From: Hyphomicrobium sp.
GTDB taxonomy: Bacteria; Pseudomonadota; Alphaproteobacteria; Rhizobiales; Hyphomicrobiaceae
Direction: 5' to 3'
DNA length: 64,000 nucleotides
Assembly (NCBI GenBank): GCA_017512425.1
Contig: JAFWGI010000005.1
Coordinates: 496,001-560,000, forward strand
Made by a program: the position numbers and the translations under genes
Notes under the pieces: model-generated
Told to the model about the DNA's origin: nothing
Database searches by the model: none
Seen by the model: only the letters and a program-made list of their open reading frames with translations
In this document: positions 26,952-36,030 of the stretch, one piece after another
How positions within the stretch are numbered: position 1 is the first letter of the stretch
Layout: every line of letters begins with the position of its first letter

Positions 26952-27977
26952 ATGACAGCGAAGTTTGCTTTACCTGGTGCGAGGCACAGCCGGTCTCTGA
27001 CGGGAGCGGAGAAGGTAGGCATTTTGCTGCTCGCGCTCGGACAAGAACGAGCATCCGAGCTGCTGAAGAAAATGGATTCCGAAGAGCTCAACATAATTAT
27101 GCGTTCGGCGGACATGATGCCGAACGCGTCAGCCGCGGAACTCGAGTCTATAATCGGGGAGTTCGAGGGGCGACTGGAAGCTGGCGTTCAATTTGTCGGC
27201 AAATCCGATGATATCAAGCAAATCGTTGCTCAGGTCATCACTGAGAATAGGTCTGCCGCAGATGCCGCGCGCGGAGGTGTCCCGCAGCAAGAATTCTGGC
27301 CGCGACTCTCGGATCTAGAGAATGATGTGCTGTTACCGTATTTGACGAAACAGCATCCACAAATCGCGGCATTTATTTTGTATCGCTTGGGCAGTGAGCG
27401 CACGGCCAGCCTTCTCAAAATTTGCGATGCGCCAACGCGAAATGAACTTGTTGGCCGTTTGCTTGGCATCAAAGATGTGTCGTCTCTTGTGGTTGAAACC
27501 ATTGAAACGGCAATAAGCAACGAGCTTTTCGAGTCTGATGAGGGTGCTTCCACGCAGCGCACGGCGATGGCGAGCATTCTCAGCAACTTTGAGTACTCGC
27601 AGACCAATGAGGTTCTTGATCACATCGCGGGCTTCCGACCGAAAGATGCCGCCGCAATCAAGAAGATGATCTTCAAGTTTACCGATCTCGACAAGCTACC
27701 GCCAAAAGCACTAACGGCGATCATGGACGGTGTGCCTGTCGAGCGTATCGTCGTGTCGTTGGCTGGCATGCAGAACGTATTCGTATCGACGGTGCTGGCC
27801 ACGCTGTCGCCGCGCGCACGACGCATGGCCGAAGCCGAACTCAGGAACGGGGTCAATCCATCGCCTGCCGATCTGGCAACGTCGCGCCGCGCCATTGTCG
27901 AGGCGGTGCTGAAACTCGTCGCTGACGGAACACTGGATTTGTCGACGATCGTTTCGCCAGAACCTCCGCCGGTATGA
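26952..27977 (+). CDS. fliG: Flagellar motor switch protein FliG
   Basis: The torque-generating rotor protein that binds the MS ring by its N-terminus and meets MotA by its C-terminus. The 341-residue protein shows GAEKVGILLLALG at the start of FliG-N, a KQHPQ motif (EHPQ in enterics) near 134 and the armadillo-like middle, and FKFTDLDKLPPKALTAIMDGV, the torque helix region, in FliG-C. Full length with all three domains. Confidence 0.96.
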   Translation: MTAKFALPGARHSRSLTGAEKVGILLLALGQERASELLKKMDSEELNIIMRSADMMPNASAAELESIIGEFEGRLEAGVQFVGKSDDIKQIVAQVITENRSAADAARGGVPQQEFWPRLSDLENDVLLPYLTKQHPQIAAFILYRLGSERTASLLKICDAPTRNELVGRLLGIKDVSSLVVETIETAISNELFESDEGASTQRTAMASILSNFEYSQTNEVLDHIAGFRPKDAAAIKKMIFKFTDLDKLPPKALTAIMDGVPVERIVVSLAGMQNVFVSTVLATLSPRARRMAEAELRNGVNPSPADLATSRRAIVEAVLKLVADGTLDLSTIVSPEPPPV

Positions 27978-28001
27978 CCGCTAACTGGCTAAAGGTGGCT
28001 C

Positions 28002-29084
28002 GTGTCTGAAGCGCCAGATAAAGAGAGTAAAACCGAGCTTGCGACCGACAAAAAGCTCGAGGATGCGCGTCAGAAGGGCAATGTTCCGGTCTCGCGAGAG
28101 CCGGCCAATCTCGCATTTCTTTTAACCGGCCTTGTCGTGTTCGGCATATTGCTTGAGCTGTCGATACGGCGGTTATCGCCGACGCTGGCGATCTTGCTGC
28201 AAGAGGCCGGTCAAGCGCGGCTCGATAACGAAGCCGACGCAATCGCCTTCGTTCGGGCTGTGGGAGTGGATGTGCTGATCGGGGTCGCGCCGATGCTGCT
28301 CGCGTTTGCGCTGGCCGACGTGCTCGCTTCGGTGCTTCAGAATGCGCCATTTCCTGTGGCATCACGAATAGCCCCACAATTCTCGCGGCTTTCGCTTGCG
28401 CAAGGTCTTTCGCGCCTCTTCGGCATGGCGGGCCTGATGGAGATGGGCAAGACCCTGTTCCGATTTCTGGCGTTCCTCGCCTGCGGTCTGATGTTATTGC
28501 AATTCGTACGCGTGGAAGTTCAGAATTCCGCGTTGATGGACCCGTTGCAGTCCCTGTTCCTCGCGCGCGATGCGACGGTTGCGGTGCTTTTTGCGCTGTT
28601 AGTCGCCTCGGTTCTGCTTTTGATGCTCGACTTACCGATGACGCAGATTTTCTGGCGTCGGGAATTGAAGATGACCAAGCAGGAAGTCAAAGACGAACAT
28701 AAGGACATGGACGGCGATCCGCATATCAAGGCGCGCCGCCGCGCGATCGCGCGCAGCCGATTGCGGCGCATGAACCTTGCCGCCGTTCCGAAGGCAACCG
28801 TCGTCATTGCGAATCCGACGCACTTTGCCGTGGCGCTGCAATACATCCGGGACGAGGGCGGTGCGCCTAAGGTCGTCGCCAAGGGGCAGGATCTGATAGC
28901 GCTCGAAATTCGGCGTATAGCAGAAGAAAATTCGGTTCCGGTGATCGAGGATAAGCTCCTCGCAAGGTCACTGTATGCAAAAGTAGATGTGGATCAGATG
29001 ATACCTGTCGAATTCTATCGGATTGTAGCCGAGATTCTGATCCGGCTTCAGGCGCGCCGGAAGCCCTCTCCAGTGCGCGCATAA
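28002..29084 (+). CDS. flhB: Flagellar export gate protein FlhB
   Basis: An inner-membrane switch protein that changes secretion from rod/hook to filament substrates by self-cleavage. Four membrane helices lie in the first 210 residues; the cytoplasmic domain contains the autocleavage site NPTH (near residue 271), then FAVALQY and the VIEDKLLARSLY segment. GTG start with a good fit to the SEAPDKESKTELATDKKLEDAR opening of the family (split here at about residue 22). 360 residues, the normal length. Confidence 0.96.
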   Translation: MSEAPDKESKTELATDKKLEDARQKGNVPVSREPANLAFLLTGLVVFGILLELSIRRLSPTLAILLQEAGQARLDNEADAIAFVRAVGVDVLIGVAPMLLAFALADVLASVLQNAPFPVASRIAPQFSRLSLAQGLSRLFGMAGLMEMGKTLFRFLAFLACGLMLLQFVRVEVQNSALMDPLQSLFLARDATVAVLFALLVASVLLLMLDLPMTQIFWRRELKMTKQEVKDEHKDMDGDPHIKARRRAIARSRLRRMNLAAVPKATVVIANPTHFAVALQYIRDEGGAPKVVAKGQDLIALEIRRIAEENSVPVIEDKLLARSLYAKVDVDQMIPVEFYRIVAEILIRLQARRKPSPVRA

Positions 29085-29096
29085 TGTGAGGTAGAT

Positions 29097-29546
29097 ATGC
29101 AACCGGCCCGGATCGCTCATTCGGTAGAGCGAGAGAAGATTGTTGCAGAGTGCGTCCGCGACGTTGCGGCTGACCTGCGCCTGATTGAGCTTTCCGACCT
29201 TGTTGCGCATTTGAAGACCATGCAAATCGCAAGCGTGGCCATGTTGGTGCAGTCATCCGTCGAGTTATCGTTCAAGCGCGATACGTTGCAGTTTGCGCAC
29301 TCTGGCAACGTGCAGCTCAGTTGGGATACGCAGCCGCAAATCTATCTCGATATGGAATTCCACCACATGGACGTCCATGTCTATTTTCAACTGATTCTGG
29401 AGGCGAGACGCGCCGCCATCGAAATTTCCTTCATCTCGTTCGATCGTCCATCACCCGATCCAGAGATCAATACACGGCGGATGCACGATGCGTTCTTGGA
29501 TGCTCGCGCCAATAAGCATGCCGACGCGGGTGAGTCGGTGATCTAA
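29097..29546 (+). CDS. Hypothetical protein inside the flagellar operon
   Basis: A 149-residue soluble protein, unknown to me, sitting 12 bases after flhB and about 90 bases before flgB in the same direction. The N-terminal third is helical (REKIVAECVRDVAADLRLIELSDLVAHL), followed by beta-rich segments (LQFAHSGNVQLSWDTQPQIYLDMEF and VHVYFQLILEA; each a contiguous block). No signal peptide or membrane helix. A role in motility is inferred from operon position. Confidence 0.72.
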   Translation: MQPARIAHSVEREKIVAECVRDVAADLRLIELSDLVAHLKTMQIASVAMLVQSSVELSFKRDTLQFAHSGNVQLSWDTQPQIYLDMEFHHMDVHVYFQLILEARRAAIEISFISFDRPSPDPEINTRRMHDAFLDARANKHADAGESVI

Positions 29547-29638
29547 CGCCGCTCAGCTTGCGGGAACGCCATTTAGGCAAGCTCGACGCAAGCAAGTCAG
29601 TCCAGCATTTGGCTTACGAGCATGCTTGGAGCGCACCA

Positions 29639-30016
29639 ATGTCATCGATGGCCCTGTTTAATCTGGCGATGCGCCAGAACGAATGGTTGTCGCAACGCCA
29701 ATCGGTGATTGCGGGAAACATCGCAAATGCCAATACGCCGAATTTCAAGGCGCGCGACATCGAGAAATTCGACGCTGTGATGGATGGCATGTCGTCGCTG
29801 ACGGCAACGAATTCTGTCCATTTCACATCATCCGGACTGCAGCCTGGGAGGGCTGCAACGATACCTGGAAAGTCCGGTGAAGTGCTCCAGTCCGGCAACA
29901 ACGTCAGTCTTGAGGAGGAATTCCTGAAGACAGGCGCAGTCATGAAGCAGTTCACGCTCAACAATCAGGTCGTGAAGGCGTTCAATCGAATGCTGTTCGC
30001 GGCAGCGAAGGCTTAG
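29639..30016 (+). CDS. flgB: Flagellar proximal rod protein FlgB
   Basis: The first rod protein above the MS ring. The 125-residue product starts MSSMALFNLAMRQNEWLSQR, keeps the rod signature VIAGNIANANTPNFKARD and the C-terminal helix FTLNNQVVKAFNRMLFAAAKA (last residues). The ATG at 29639 is chosen; upstream frame is open but unrelated to the family. flgC follows after 4 bases. Confidence 0.94.
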   Translation: MSSMALFNLAMRQNEWLSQRQSVIAGNIANANTPNFKARDIEKFDAVMDGMSSLTATNSVHFTSSGLQPGRAATIPGKSGEVLQSGNNVSLEEEFLKTGAVMKQFTLNNQVVKAFNRMLFAAAKA

Positions 30017-30020
30017 TGCG

Positions 30021-30440
30021 ATGTTCGATGCACTCCAGGCGACGGTCAAGGCGGCTGCTGCTGGCTTAACGGCGCAGTCGACGCGGATGCGTGTCGCATC
30101 CGAGAATTTGGCGAACGCCCAATCGACGGGAGACACGCCGGGCTCTAATCCCTATCAGCGCAAGCTCGTCAACTTCCGCGGCATGCTGGATGAAATGAGC
30201 GGCGCAGACCTCGTGACTGTCGATCGCATCACCAGAGACAACGCGCCGTTTCGCACGGAATACAAGCCTGGTCATCCGGCTGCAGACGACAAAGGGTACG
30301 TCAAGTTACCCAACGTCGACATGCTCGTCGAAACTGCGGACATGCGCGAAGCGTCGCGCTCGTATACCGCCAATCTTCAAGTCATCAAACAGGCCCGTGA
30401 AATGGTCTCGATGACGATTGATCTGATGAAGGTGTCCTGA
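30021..30440 (+). CDS. flgC: Flagellar rod protein FlgC
   Basis: A 139-residue rod subunit. N-terminal helix with AAGLTAQSTRMRVASENLAN and C-terminal EASRSYTANLQVIKQAREMV are the axial-protein coiled-coil halves. It lies between flgB and fliE; its stop overlaps the fliE start by one base (TGATG), implying coupled translation. Confidence 0.96.
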   Translation: MFDALQATVKAAAAGLTAQSTRMRVASENLANAQSTGDTPGSNPYQRKLVNFRGMLDEMSGADLVTVDRITRDNAPFRTEYKPGHPAADDKGYVKLPNVDMLVETADMREASRSYTANLQVIKQAREMVSMTIDLMKVS

Positions 30441-30760
30441 TGATCAATCCACTGTCACCCGGACTTAGCCAAAGCCTGATCCGCGGACAGATTGATGGCG
30501 GCGCAGCTACGGGGGTAACGGCTCCGCAGCAGGCTGACGTCTCCGGCGGCTTTGGCAACATGATGTCGTCGATGATCAAGGACACCATCAAAACGGTGCA
30601 GGCTGGCGAAGCGACCGCAATCGCCGGCATGCAGAACAAGGTGCCGCTGCAGAAGGTCGTAGAGGCCGTGATGCAGGCCGAGCAGTCGCTGCAAACCGCC
30701 GTCGCAGTCCGTGACAAGGTCGTCGGCGCCTATCTCGAAATCAGCAGAATGCAAGTTTAG
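30440..30760 (+). CDS. fliE: Flagellar hook-basal body protein FliE
   Basis: The adaptor between the MS ring and the rod, and the first export substrate. 106 residues with [20 protein letters not shown], the family's [22 protein letters not shown] and the terminal [16 protein letters not shown] helix. It starts by a one-base overlap with flgC and is followed 11 bases later by flgG. Confidence 0.95.
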   Translation: MINPLSPGLSQSLIRGQIDGGAATGVTAPQQADVSGGFGNMMSSMIKDTIKTVQAGEATAIAGMQNKVPLQKVVEAVMQAEQSLQTAVAVRDKVVGAYLEISRMQV

Positions 30761-30771
30761 GGAATTGTAGG

Positions 30772-31560
30772 ATGCGATCTCTTTCGATAGCTGCGACAGG
30801 CATGGCGGCTCAACAAACAAACGTTGAAGTCATCGCGAACAATGTCGCCAATATAAACACGACTGGCTTTAAGAGGTCGCGTGCTGAATTCACCGATTTG
30901 CTTTATCAGACCGAGCGCACCGCCGGCACGCCGAACCGTGGCGGGGAAAACGGTGTACCGGAAGGCTCCGCCATCGGATTAGGCGTCCGGCCAGCCGCAA
31001 TTCGCAATCTGCACATGCAGGGAACTCTGGCGCGTACTTCAAACAAATTCGACCTTGCTCTCAATGGCCGCGGATGGTTTCAGGTCGCAGGTGAAGGCGG
31101 TGAAACGCTCTACACCCGCGCCGGTGCCTTCAATTTGAACGCACAAAGCCAGCTCGTGACGGCGGATGGCAATCTGATCGAACCGCAAATCACAATTCCT
31201 GAGAACGTCGCTGAGGTGGTCGTCAACCAGTCCGGCGTTGTCTTCGTGCGCACCGCAGGCGTCAGCGCCATGCAGCAGGTCGGGCAACTAACTCTCGCGA
31301 ATTTTGCAAATGAAGCCGGTCTCGATCCGCTTGGCGGCAACCTGTTTCGCGAAACTGCGGCTTCAGGCTCACCTGTAATCGGTATTCCGGGGGAGCCAGG
31401 TTATGCGGCGATTCAACAAGGGTATCTCGAAAACTCGAACGTCGATCCAGTGAAGGAAATCACCGAATTGATTTCGGCGCAGCGCGCCTACGAAATGAAT
31501 TCCAAGGTCATTCAGGCTTCGGACGACATGTACAGTGTCATTGCGAAGGGTATTCGCTAA
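30772..31560 (+). CDS. flgG: Flagellar distal rod protein FlgG
   Basis: The distal rod subunit, 262 residues. It opens [20 protein letters not shown], has the signature [21 protein letters not shown] and the C-terminal [20 protein letters not shown]. The FlgG-specific DLLYQT segment after the signature separates it from FlgF. The TAATG overlap with flgA (1 base) shows tight packing. Confidence 0.96.
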   Translation: MRSLSIAATGMAAQQTNVEVIANNVANINTTGFKRSRAEFTDLLYQTERTAGTPNRGGENGVPEGSAIGLGVRPAAIRNLHMQGTLARTSNKFDLALNGRGWFQVAGEGGETLYTRAGAFNLNAQSQLVTADGNLIEPQITIPENVAEVVVNQSGVVFVRTAGVSAMQQVGQLTLANFANEAGLDPLGGNLFRETAASGSPVIGIPGEPGYAAIQQGYLENSNVDPVKEITELISAQRAYEMNSKVIQASDDMYSVIAKGIR

Positions 31561-32039
31561 TGGCAGCCGCGGGGCGCATTCGGCTCGTTATCATTAGCGC
31601 TGCAATTTTTGCGGCGAGCGTATTGTCGACGCCGGCGGCCTTTGCCGAGGGCGGCCCGGCTTCAATTTTTGTTCTACGGCACATCGTCTATCCGGGTGAC
31701 GTCATAACGGAAGAGTCGCTCGTGGAACGAAAGCTGGCGAACGGCGCAAAGCCTGCGTTCGGCGGCGCACTTTCCGATATCGCGGGCAAGGTTGCGCGCC
31801 GCACGCTCGTACCAGGTCAACCAATTCCTGCGTCAGCTCTTCGTCAGCAGGACGAAGTCGTTCAGGGCCGATCCTATTCGATCATCTATCAGTCCGGTGC
31901 GCTGACGATTTCTGGCGAAGCTATTCCCATGAAGTCAGGGGCGATCGGCGAGATGGTACCGGTTCGCAATCAGGAAACTGGCGTCGTCGTGCAAGCGCTC
32001 GTGCAAGCGGGCGGGAAGCTTCTGGTGCAGAGCCGATGA
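31560..32039 (+). CDS. flgA: P-ring assembly chaperone FlgA
   Basis: A periplasmic chaperone for FlgI. The 159-residue protein begins with a signal peptide ending PAAFA (residues about 24-29), followed by an SAF-type domain (VLRHIVYPGDVITEESLVER, ARRTLVPGQPIPASALR) and a C-terminal beta sandwich region with GRSYSIIYQSGALTISGEAI. It is shorter than the enteric protein, as usual in rhizobia. It overlaps flgI by 4 bases. Confidence 0.93.
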   Translation: MAAAGRIRLVIISAAIFAASVLSTPAAFAEGGPASIFVLRHIVYPGDVITEESLVERKLANGAKPAFGGALSDIAGKVARRTLVPGQPIPASALRQQDEVVQGRSYSIIYQSGALTISGEAIPMKSGAIGEMVPVRNQETGVVVQALVQAGGKLLVQSR

Positions 32040-33136
32040 AATTCTGGCAAGGCGTAATTGTAGCGCTTCTCATTCTCGCGACGCCGGCAACGGCGGCGAC
32101 GCGTATTAAAGATATCGCGGACGTCAAGGGCGTTCGCGGCAATCAGCTCGTTGGATACGGACTGGTCATCGGCCTCAATGGCACGGGTGACACTCTGCGC
32201 AGCGCGCCATTCACGCAGCAATCAATTCAGTCCATGCTCGACCGTATGGGCGTGAACATTCGCAATGGCCAACCGCGGACGCGCAACGTCGCGGCCGTGA
32301 TGGTGACGGCCGAGTTGCCGGCGTTTGCCAGCAAAGGCCAGCGTATCGACGTGACGGTCTCATCGCTTGGTGATGCCAAGTCTCTGGCAGGTGGAACGCT
32401 CGTCATGACGTCGCTGTCGGGCGCGAACGAAACGATCTATGCGGTTGCGCAAGGACCGGTTGCGGTTTCAGGGGTCGCCGCAACGGGCGCCGCGCAATCA
32501 ATTACGCAAGGCGTGCCGACCAGCGGTCGGATTTCAAACGGTGCATTCATAGAACGTGATGCGCCCGGCAATTTTGCCGAAGACGGTGAGCTGGAATTGC
32601 AACTGCGCAATCCGGATTTTCGTACCGCGATCCGTATCGTCGATGTGATCAACAGCTATGGCCAGGCGCGCTTTGGCATGCGGCTTGCGCGAGAGAAGGA
32701 TTTTCGCAGCGTCGAGCTGAGAAAGCCCAAAGACTTGGCGACCGCACGGTTGTTTGCTGAAGTCGGCGATCTTTTCGTCGAGCCGGATCAGACTGCCCGT
32801 GTCGTTCTGGATGAGCGCACGGGTACAATAGTAATTGGCAAAGACGTTCGCATTTCTACCGTCGCTGTTTCGCACGGAACGATCACCGTAAAAATAGCCG
32901 AGTCGGCCATGGTTTCGCAGCCCGAACCGTTCTCGAACGGTGAAACCGTTGTCGTGCCGCAGACGGCAGTGGATGTTTCGGAAGCTGGCGGCAGCGTTAG
33001 CCCGCTTCAAGGCGCGAGCTTGCAGGAATTGGTCACAGCGCTCAATCGCATGGGGCTGAAGCCGCAAGGCATCATTGCCATTCTACAGGCCATAAAGGCG
33101 GCAGGAGCTTTACACGCCGAATTGGTGGTCCAATGA
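32036..33136 (+). CDS. flgI: Flagellar P-ring protein FlgI
   Basis: The periplasmic ring protein surrounding the rod in the peptidoglycan layer. 366 residues with signal peptide (to about residue 21, ATA-ATR). The mature start RIKDIADVKGVRGNQLVGYG is the family hallmark, with LVIGLNGTGDTLRSAPFTQQ next. Full length. Its partner flgH comes two genes later. Confidence 0.97.
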   Translation: MKFWQGVIVALLILATPATAATRIKDIADVKGVRGNQLVGYGLVIGLNGTGDTLRSAPFTQQSIQSMLDRMGVNIRNGQPRTRNVAAVMVTAELPAFASKGQRIDVTVSSLGDAKSLAGGTLVMTSLSGANETIYAVAQGPVAVSGVAATGAAQSITQGVPTSGRISNGAFIERDAPGNFAEDGELELQLRNPDFRTAIRIVDVINSYGQARFGMRLAREKDFRSVELRKPKDLATARLFAEVGDLFVEPDQTARVVLDERTGTIVIGKDVRISTVAVSHGTITVKIAESAMVSQPEPFSNGETVVVPQTAVDVSEAGGSVSPLQGASLQELVTALNRMGLKPQGIIAILQAIKAAGALHAELVVQ

Positions 33137-33747
33137 TGATCGGCATCGGACGAATTACTCCTGTTGCGAAGCGCGCGGCACTCTTGGTGTTCGCCGTGGC
33201 ATTTGCTGCTTCGCTCGAAATGCGCGCTTACGCGGCCGGCGGTGGCCACGGCGATGCGAAATCGCAGAAAAAGGCCGAACCGGAAGTCGAGCCGCCGATC
33301 CCAAAAAGCGAAGCGATCGATAAGTTGCCGCCGGCAGATCAATACTGCGCCCGCGTTGGCGACATTGCGGCGACGTCGCAGTTTGCAAAGCAACGGCAGG
33401 TATTGGCGAAGGCCCAAGAGGACGTCGAACAGCGCATCAAAATGCTTACGGAGAAGTCCGAAGAGTTCAAGGCCTGGACTCAACGGCGCGAAGAATTTCT
33501 GAAAAAAGCGACGGAAAGTCTGTTGGCGATCTACGGAAAAATGAAGCCGGAAGTCGCTGCAACTCAGCTCGTTGCGATGAATCAGATGACGGCTGCGGCA
33601 ATTGTCGCGAAGCTGCCCCCGAAAGCCGCCGGCGCCATTCTCGCGGAAATGGACCCGCAGCATGCAGCGCGGGTTTCATCAATTCTGGCGGGCGCGATTG
33701 AAATCGAAAACAAGCCGGCTGCAACAGCCGCGGCTGGGACACCGTAG
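33133..33747 (+). CDS. motE: Motility protein MotE, chaperone-like
   Basis: A periplasmic helper of the rhizobial motor described as stabilising MotC. The 204-residue protein has a signal sequence (about 1-34), a basic/acidic linker, CARVGDIAATSQFAKQ, a coiled coil at about 90-135 and a MgtE_N-like helical C-terminus (MKPEVAATQLVAMNQMTAAA, IVAKLPPKAAGAILAEMDP). Its place between flgI and flgH matches rhizobial flagellar loci. It overlaps flgI by 4 bases. Confidence 0.87.
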   Translation: MMIGIGRITPVAKRAALLVFAVAFAASLEMRAYAAGGGHGDAKSQKKAEPEVEPPIPKSEAIDKLPPADQYCARVGDIAATSQFAKQRQVLAKAQEDVEQRIKMLTEKSEEFKAWTQRREEFLKKATESLLAIYGKMKPEVAATQLVAMNQMTAAAIVAKLPPKAAGAILAEMDPQHAARVSSILAGAIEIENKPAATAAAGTP

Positions 33748-33748
33748 T

Positions 33749-34471
33749 ATGTGCAAACGGTTCATCCTGTCGATCGTTATGACGCTCGCACTTTGCGGGT
33801 GCAGCGAACAGATAATACACGAGATCGGACGGGAGCCGATGCTGACACCCGTTGGCAGCGGGCTGATGCCGGATCGTATGCAGCGGCTAGATCTGCCGGT
33901 TTTGGAAGAGCGGCCCCAGGCCCAGAATACATCATGGCGGGACAATGCCTCTGATCTGTTTCGCGATTCACGGGCCGTGCAACCAGGCGACGTCGTGACT
34001 GTAAAGGTGCTTATCAAGGACAAGGCCTCCCTCGACAACACGCTAGAGCGCTCGCGCGACTCCAAGGCAGGGCTAAACGCCGACCTCGGATACGACTTCA
34101 ATTTTGGCGGGCCGGTTGGTGCGGGTTCGACCAAGATCGATGGGTCTCTCGGGCGAACCACCAAGACCGACTCCAAGGGAGCAATCGAACGATCAGAGGT
34201 TATTGACCTCCTCGTTGCTGCCGTCGTCAGCGAAGTATTGCCAAACGGCAACTTGGTGATCAGCGGTACGCAGGAAGTGCGCGTGAACTATGAGGTTCGT
34301 GTGCTCAGCGTTGCCGGCGTCATTCGTCCGCGCGACATAGCTGCCGACAATACGATTTCATACGACAAGATCGCAGAAGCAAGGGTGTCCTACGGCGGCC
34401 GCGGACGGGTGACGGAAATTCAACAACCCGCCTACGGACATCAGGTCCTAGATATCATTTCACCGTTCTGA
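33749..34471 (+). CDS. flgH: Flagellar L-ring lipoprotein FlgH
   Basis: Outer-membrane ring subunit. The ATG at 33749 gives a lipoprotein signal ending LCGC with the acylated Cys at residue 18; the frame upstream is shadow. Family features: DLFRDSRAVQPGDVVTVKV, the glycine-rich central stretch, VSEVLPNGNLVISGTQEVRV and RPRDIAADNTISYDKIAEAR. 240 residues, normal length. It follows motE with one base between. Confidence 0.95.
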   Translation: MCKRFILSIVMTLALCGCSEQIIHEIGREPMLTPVGSGLMPDRMQRLDLPVLEERPQAQNTSWRDNASDLFRDSRAVQPGDVVTVKVLIKDKASLDNTLERSRDSKAGLNADLGYDFNFGGPVGAGSTKIDGSLGRTTKTDSKGAIERSEVIDLLVAAVVSEVLPNGNLVISGTQEVRVNYEVRVLSVAGVIRPRDIAADNTISYDKIAEARVSYGGRGRVTEIQQPAYGHQVLDIISPF

Positions 34472-34494
34472 ACTGATCGGACAAGCAGCAACCG

Positions 34495-35013
34495 ATGGCC
34501 AAAAGCCCGACCAGTACTACAACGAAAGGCGGCGATGCTGGGCAACCTAGTCTAGTCGTCGCACTGCTTATCGTTACCCTTATCGCTAGTGGCGCTGGGG
34601 CTGGTTTCGCGTTCGCGTTTTTGCGGCCATCGACGGTCGAAGCCGTCGTGCCGAAGCTCGAGCCGGTTGAAGCTCATGAGCCTGCGACGACCAGCAAAGT
34701 TCAAACCAATCGCTTCCCGGCTGACGCAGTTGAAGTTGCTCTCGATCCGATCGTAACCGGGCTCGGTCCGAACGCCGACCGGAAAATGCGCCTCGAAGCG
34801 TCTATCATAATGACGAAAGAAGGAGCCACGTCGACGACGCTCCGAACTGAGGTAGTCGAAGATATCGTTGTCTTCTTGAATAGTATTAAAGCCGAAGAAA
34901 TTTCCGGCGCGCGGGGACTTCAAAATTTGCGCGAAGATCTTGATGATCGTGCACGGATCAGGGGACGTGGAACCGTGCTCGGAATGCTGATCAGCGGATT
35001 CGTACTCGAATGA
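34495..35013 (+). CDS. fliL: Flagellar basal body-associated protein FliL
   Basis: A stator-supporting inner-membrane protein, one helix at about residues 18-45 and a periplasmic domain. The domain shows the FliL core: VEVALDPIVTGLGPNADRKM, RLEASIIMTKEGATSTTLR, EDIVVFLNSIKAEEISGARG and RDDLDD-like LREDLDDRARI. The 172-residue size is typical. It overlaps fliP by 4 bases. Confidence 0.92.
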   Translation: MAKSPTSTTTKGGDAGQPSLVVALLIVTLIASGAGAGFAFAFLRPSTVEAVVPKLEPVEAHEPATTSKVQTNRFPADAVEVALDPIVTGLGPNADRKMRLEASIIMTKEGATSTTLRTEVVEDIVVFLNSIKAEEISGARGLQNLREDLDDRARIRGRGTVLGMLISGFVLE

Positions 35014-35759
35014 GGTATCTGCTCGCCGCCATAGCGATAGGCTTGAGTGCGCTCTTTCTTTTTCCGGACGTAGCGGCTGCCCAGCAAATCGATCTTGGCG
35101 CGCTATTGCCGCAAGGCGACGCGTCAGTATCCGGCCGGATCATCCAGGTGATGGCGTTCGTTACCGTCATGTCGGTAGCGCCTGGATTGCTCATAATGGT
35201 GACGTCGTTCACGCGGTTCCTGATTGCGTTCTCATTTCTGCGCGCGGGGCTCGGTCTACAGACGACGCCAAGCAACCTGGTGCTGATCAGCCTCGCGATG
35301 TTTATGACGATGTTCGTCATGTCGCCAACATTCGAGCAGTCGTGGACGAAGGGCGTTAAGCCGCTGATCGAGAACACTGTGACCTTGGAAGAAGGCTATG
35401 CGCAAACCACGACGCCGTTTCGTGCTTTTATGCGCCAGAACGTCCGCGATAAGGATTTGGCAACCTTTCAAGCGATCTCAGCGGAGAAAAATCCTGGATC
35501 GGAACCTTATGCCGAGACGGATTTCCGCGTTCTGATACCCGCATTCATGGTCTCTGAACTGCGTCGCGGTTTTGAAATTGGCTTCTTGATCGCGCTGCCG
35601 TTTCTGATCATCGACCTTGTTGTTGCAACCGTAATGATGGCAATGGGCATGATGATGATGCCGCCGACGGTCTTGTCGCTCCCACTCAAAGCATTATTTT
35701 TTGTATTAATTGACGGTTGGTCGCTTCTCGTCGGTACGCTCGTCAGATCATTCAATTAG
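35010..35759 (+). CDS. fliP: Flagellar export gate protein FliP
   Basis: Core subunit of the type III export gate in the inner membrane. The 249-residue protein starts with a signal sequence (ending AAAQQ), followed by four helices. Signatures: TSFTRFLIAFSFLRAGLGLQ, PSNLVLISLAMFMTMFVMSP and near the end FLIIDLVVATVMMAMGMMMM. Last gene before flagellin in this arm; fliQ and fliR lie 16 and 18 kb on. Confidence 0.97.
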   Translation: MRYLLAAIAIGLSALFLFPDVAAAQQIDLGALLPQGDASVSGRIIQVMAFVTVMSVAPGLLIMVTSFTRFLIAFSFLRAGLGLQTTPSNLVLISLAMFMTMFVMSPTFEQSWTKGVKPLIENTVTLEEGYAQTTTPFRAFMRQNVRDKDLATFQAISAEKNPGSEPYAETDFRVLIPAFMVSELRRGFEIGFLIALPFLIIDLVVATVMMAMGMMMMPPTVLSLPLKALFFVLIDGWSLLVGTLVRSFN

Positions 35760-35966
35760 GAAATTCGTTTGTGACTTCGCGCGCGCGTGGCTCATTTTTT
35801 GGCCCGCAAGCGAACGGTCGTCGCTGATAGAATGCCGCTTACCGCATCGATCGTTTTAGATGCAATTTTCTACAAATTAGCGAGCGGTTAACTATTTGCG
35901 TGTAACAAGGACCAAGATGACAGAGTGGTGCCCAAAGCTGGCCCACAGGCATGTTTGCCGCCCTGT

Positions 35967-35987
35967 CATGCCGGCAATTCCGGCATG
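35967..35987 (+). promoter_or_regulatory. Leader hairpin upstream of the flagellin gene
   Basis: CATGCCGG-CAATT-CCGGCATG, an 8-base perfect stem with a 5-base loop, lies 44 bases before the flagellin start. Flagellin mRNA leaders with a stem-loop are the known target of FlbT in Caulobacter and Brucella, and flbT is present at 50485. Whether this particular hairpin is the site is inference. Confidence 0.5.
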
Positions 35988-36030
35988 TCCTACTTCAAGT
36001 GCAATCTTGTAAGCGTAAAGGACAAGGGAC

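Noticed and set aside
35880..35915. CtrA-type site upstream of flagellin (GTTAAC near 35887 with a second half later)
   Set aside because: The second half (GTGTAAC) does not fit TTAA at the required 7-base spacing.
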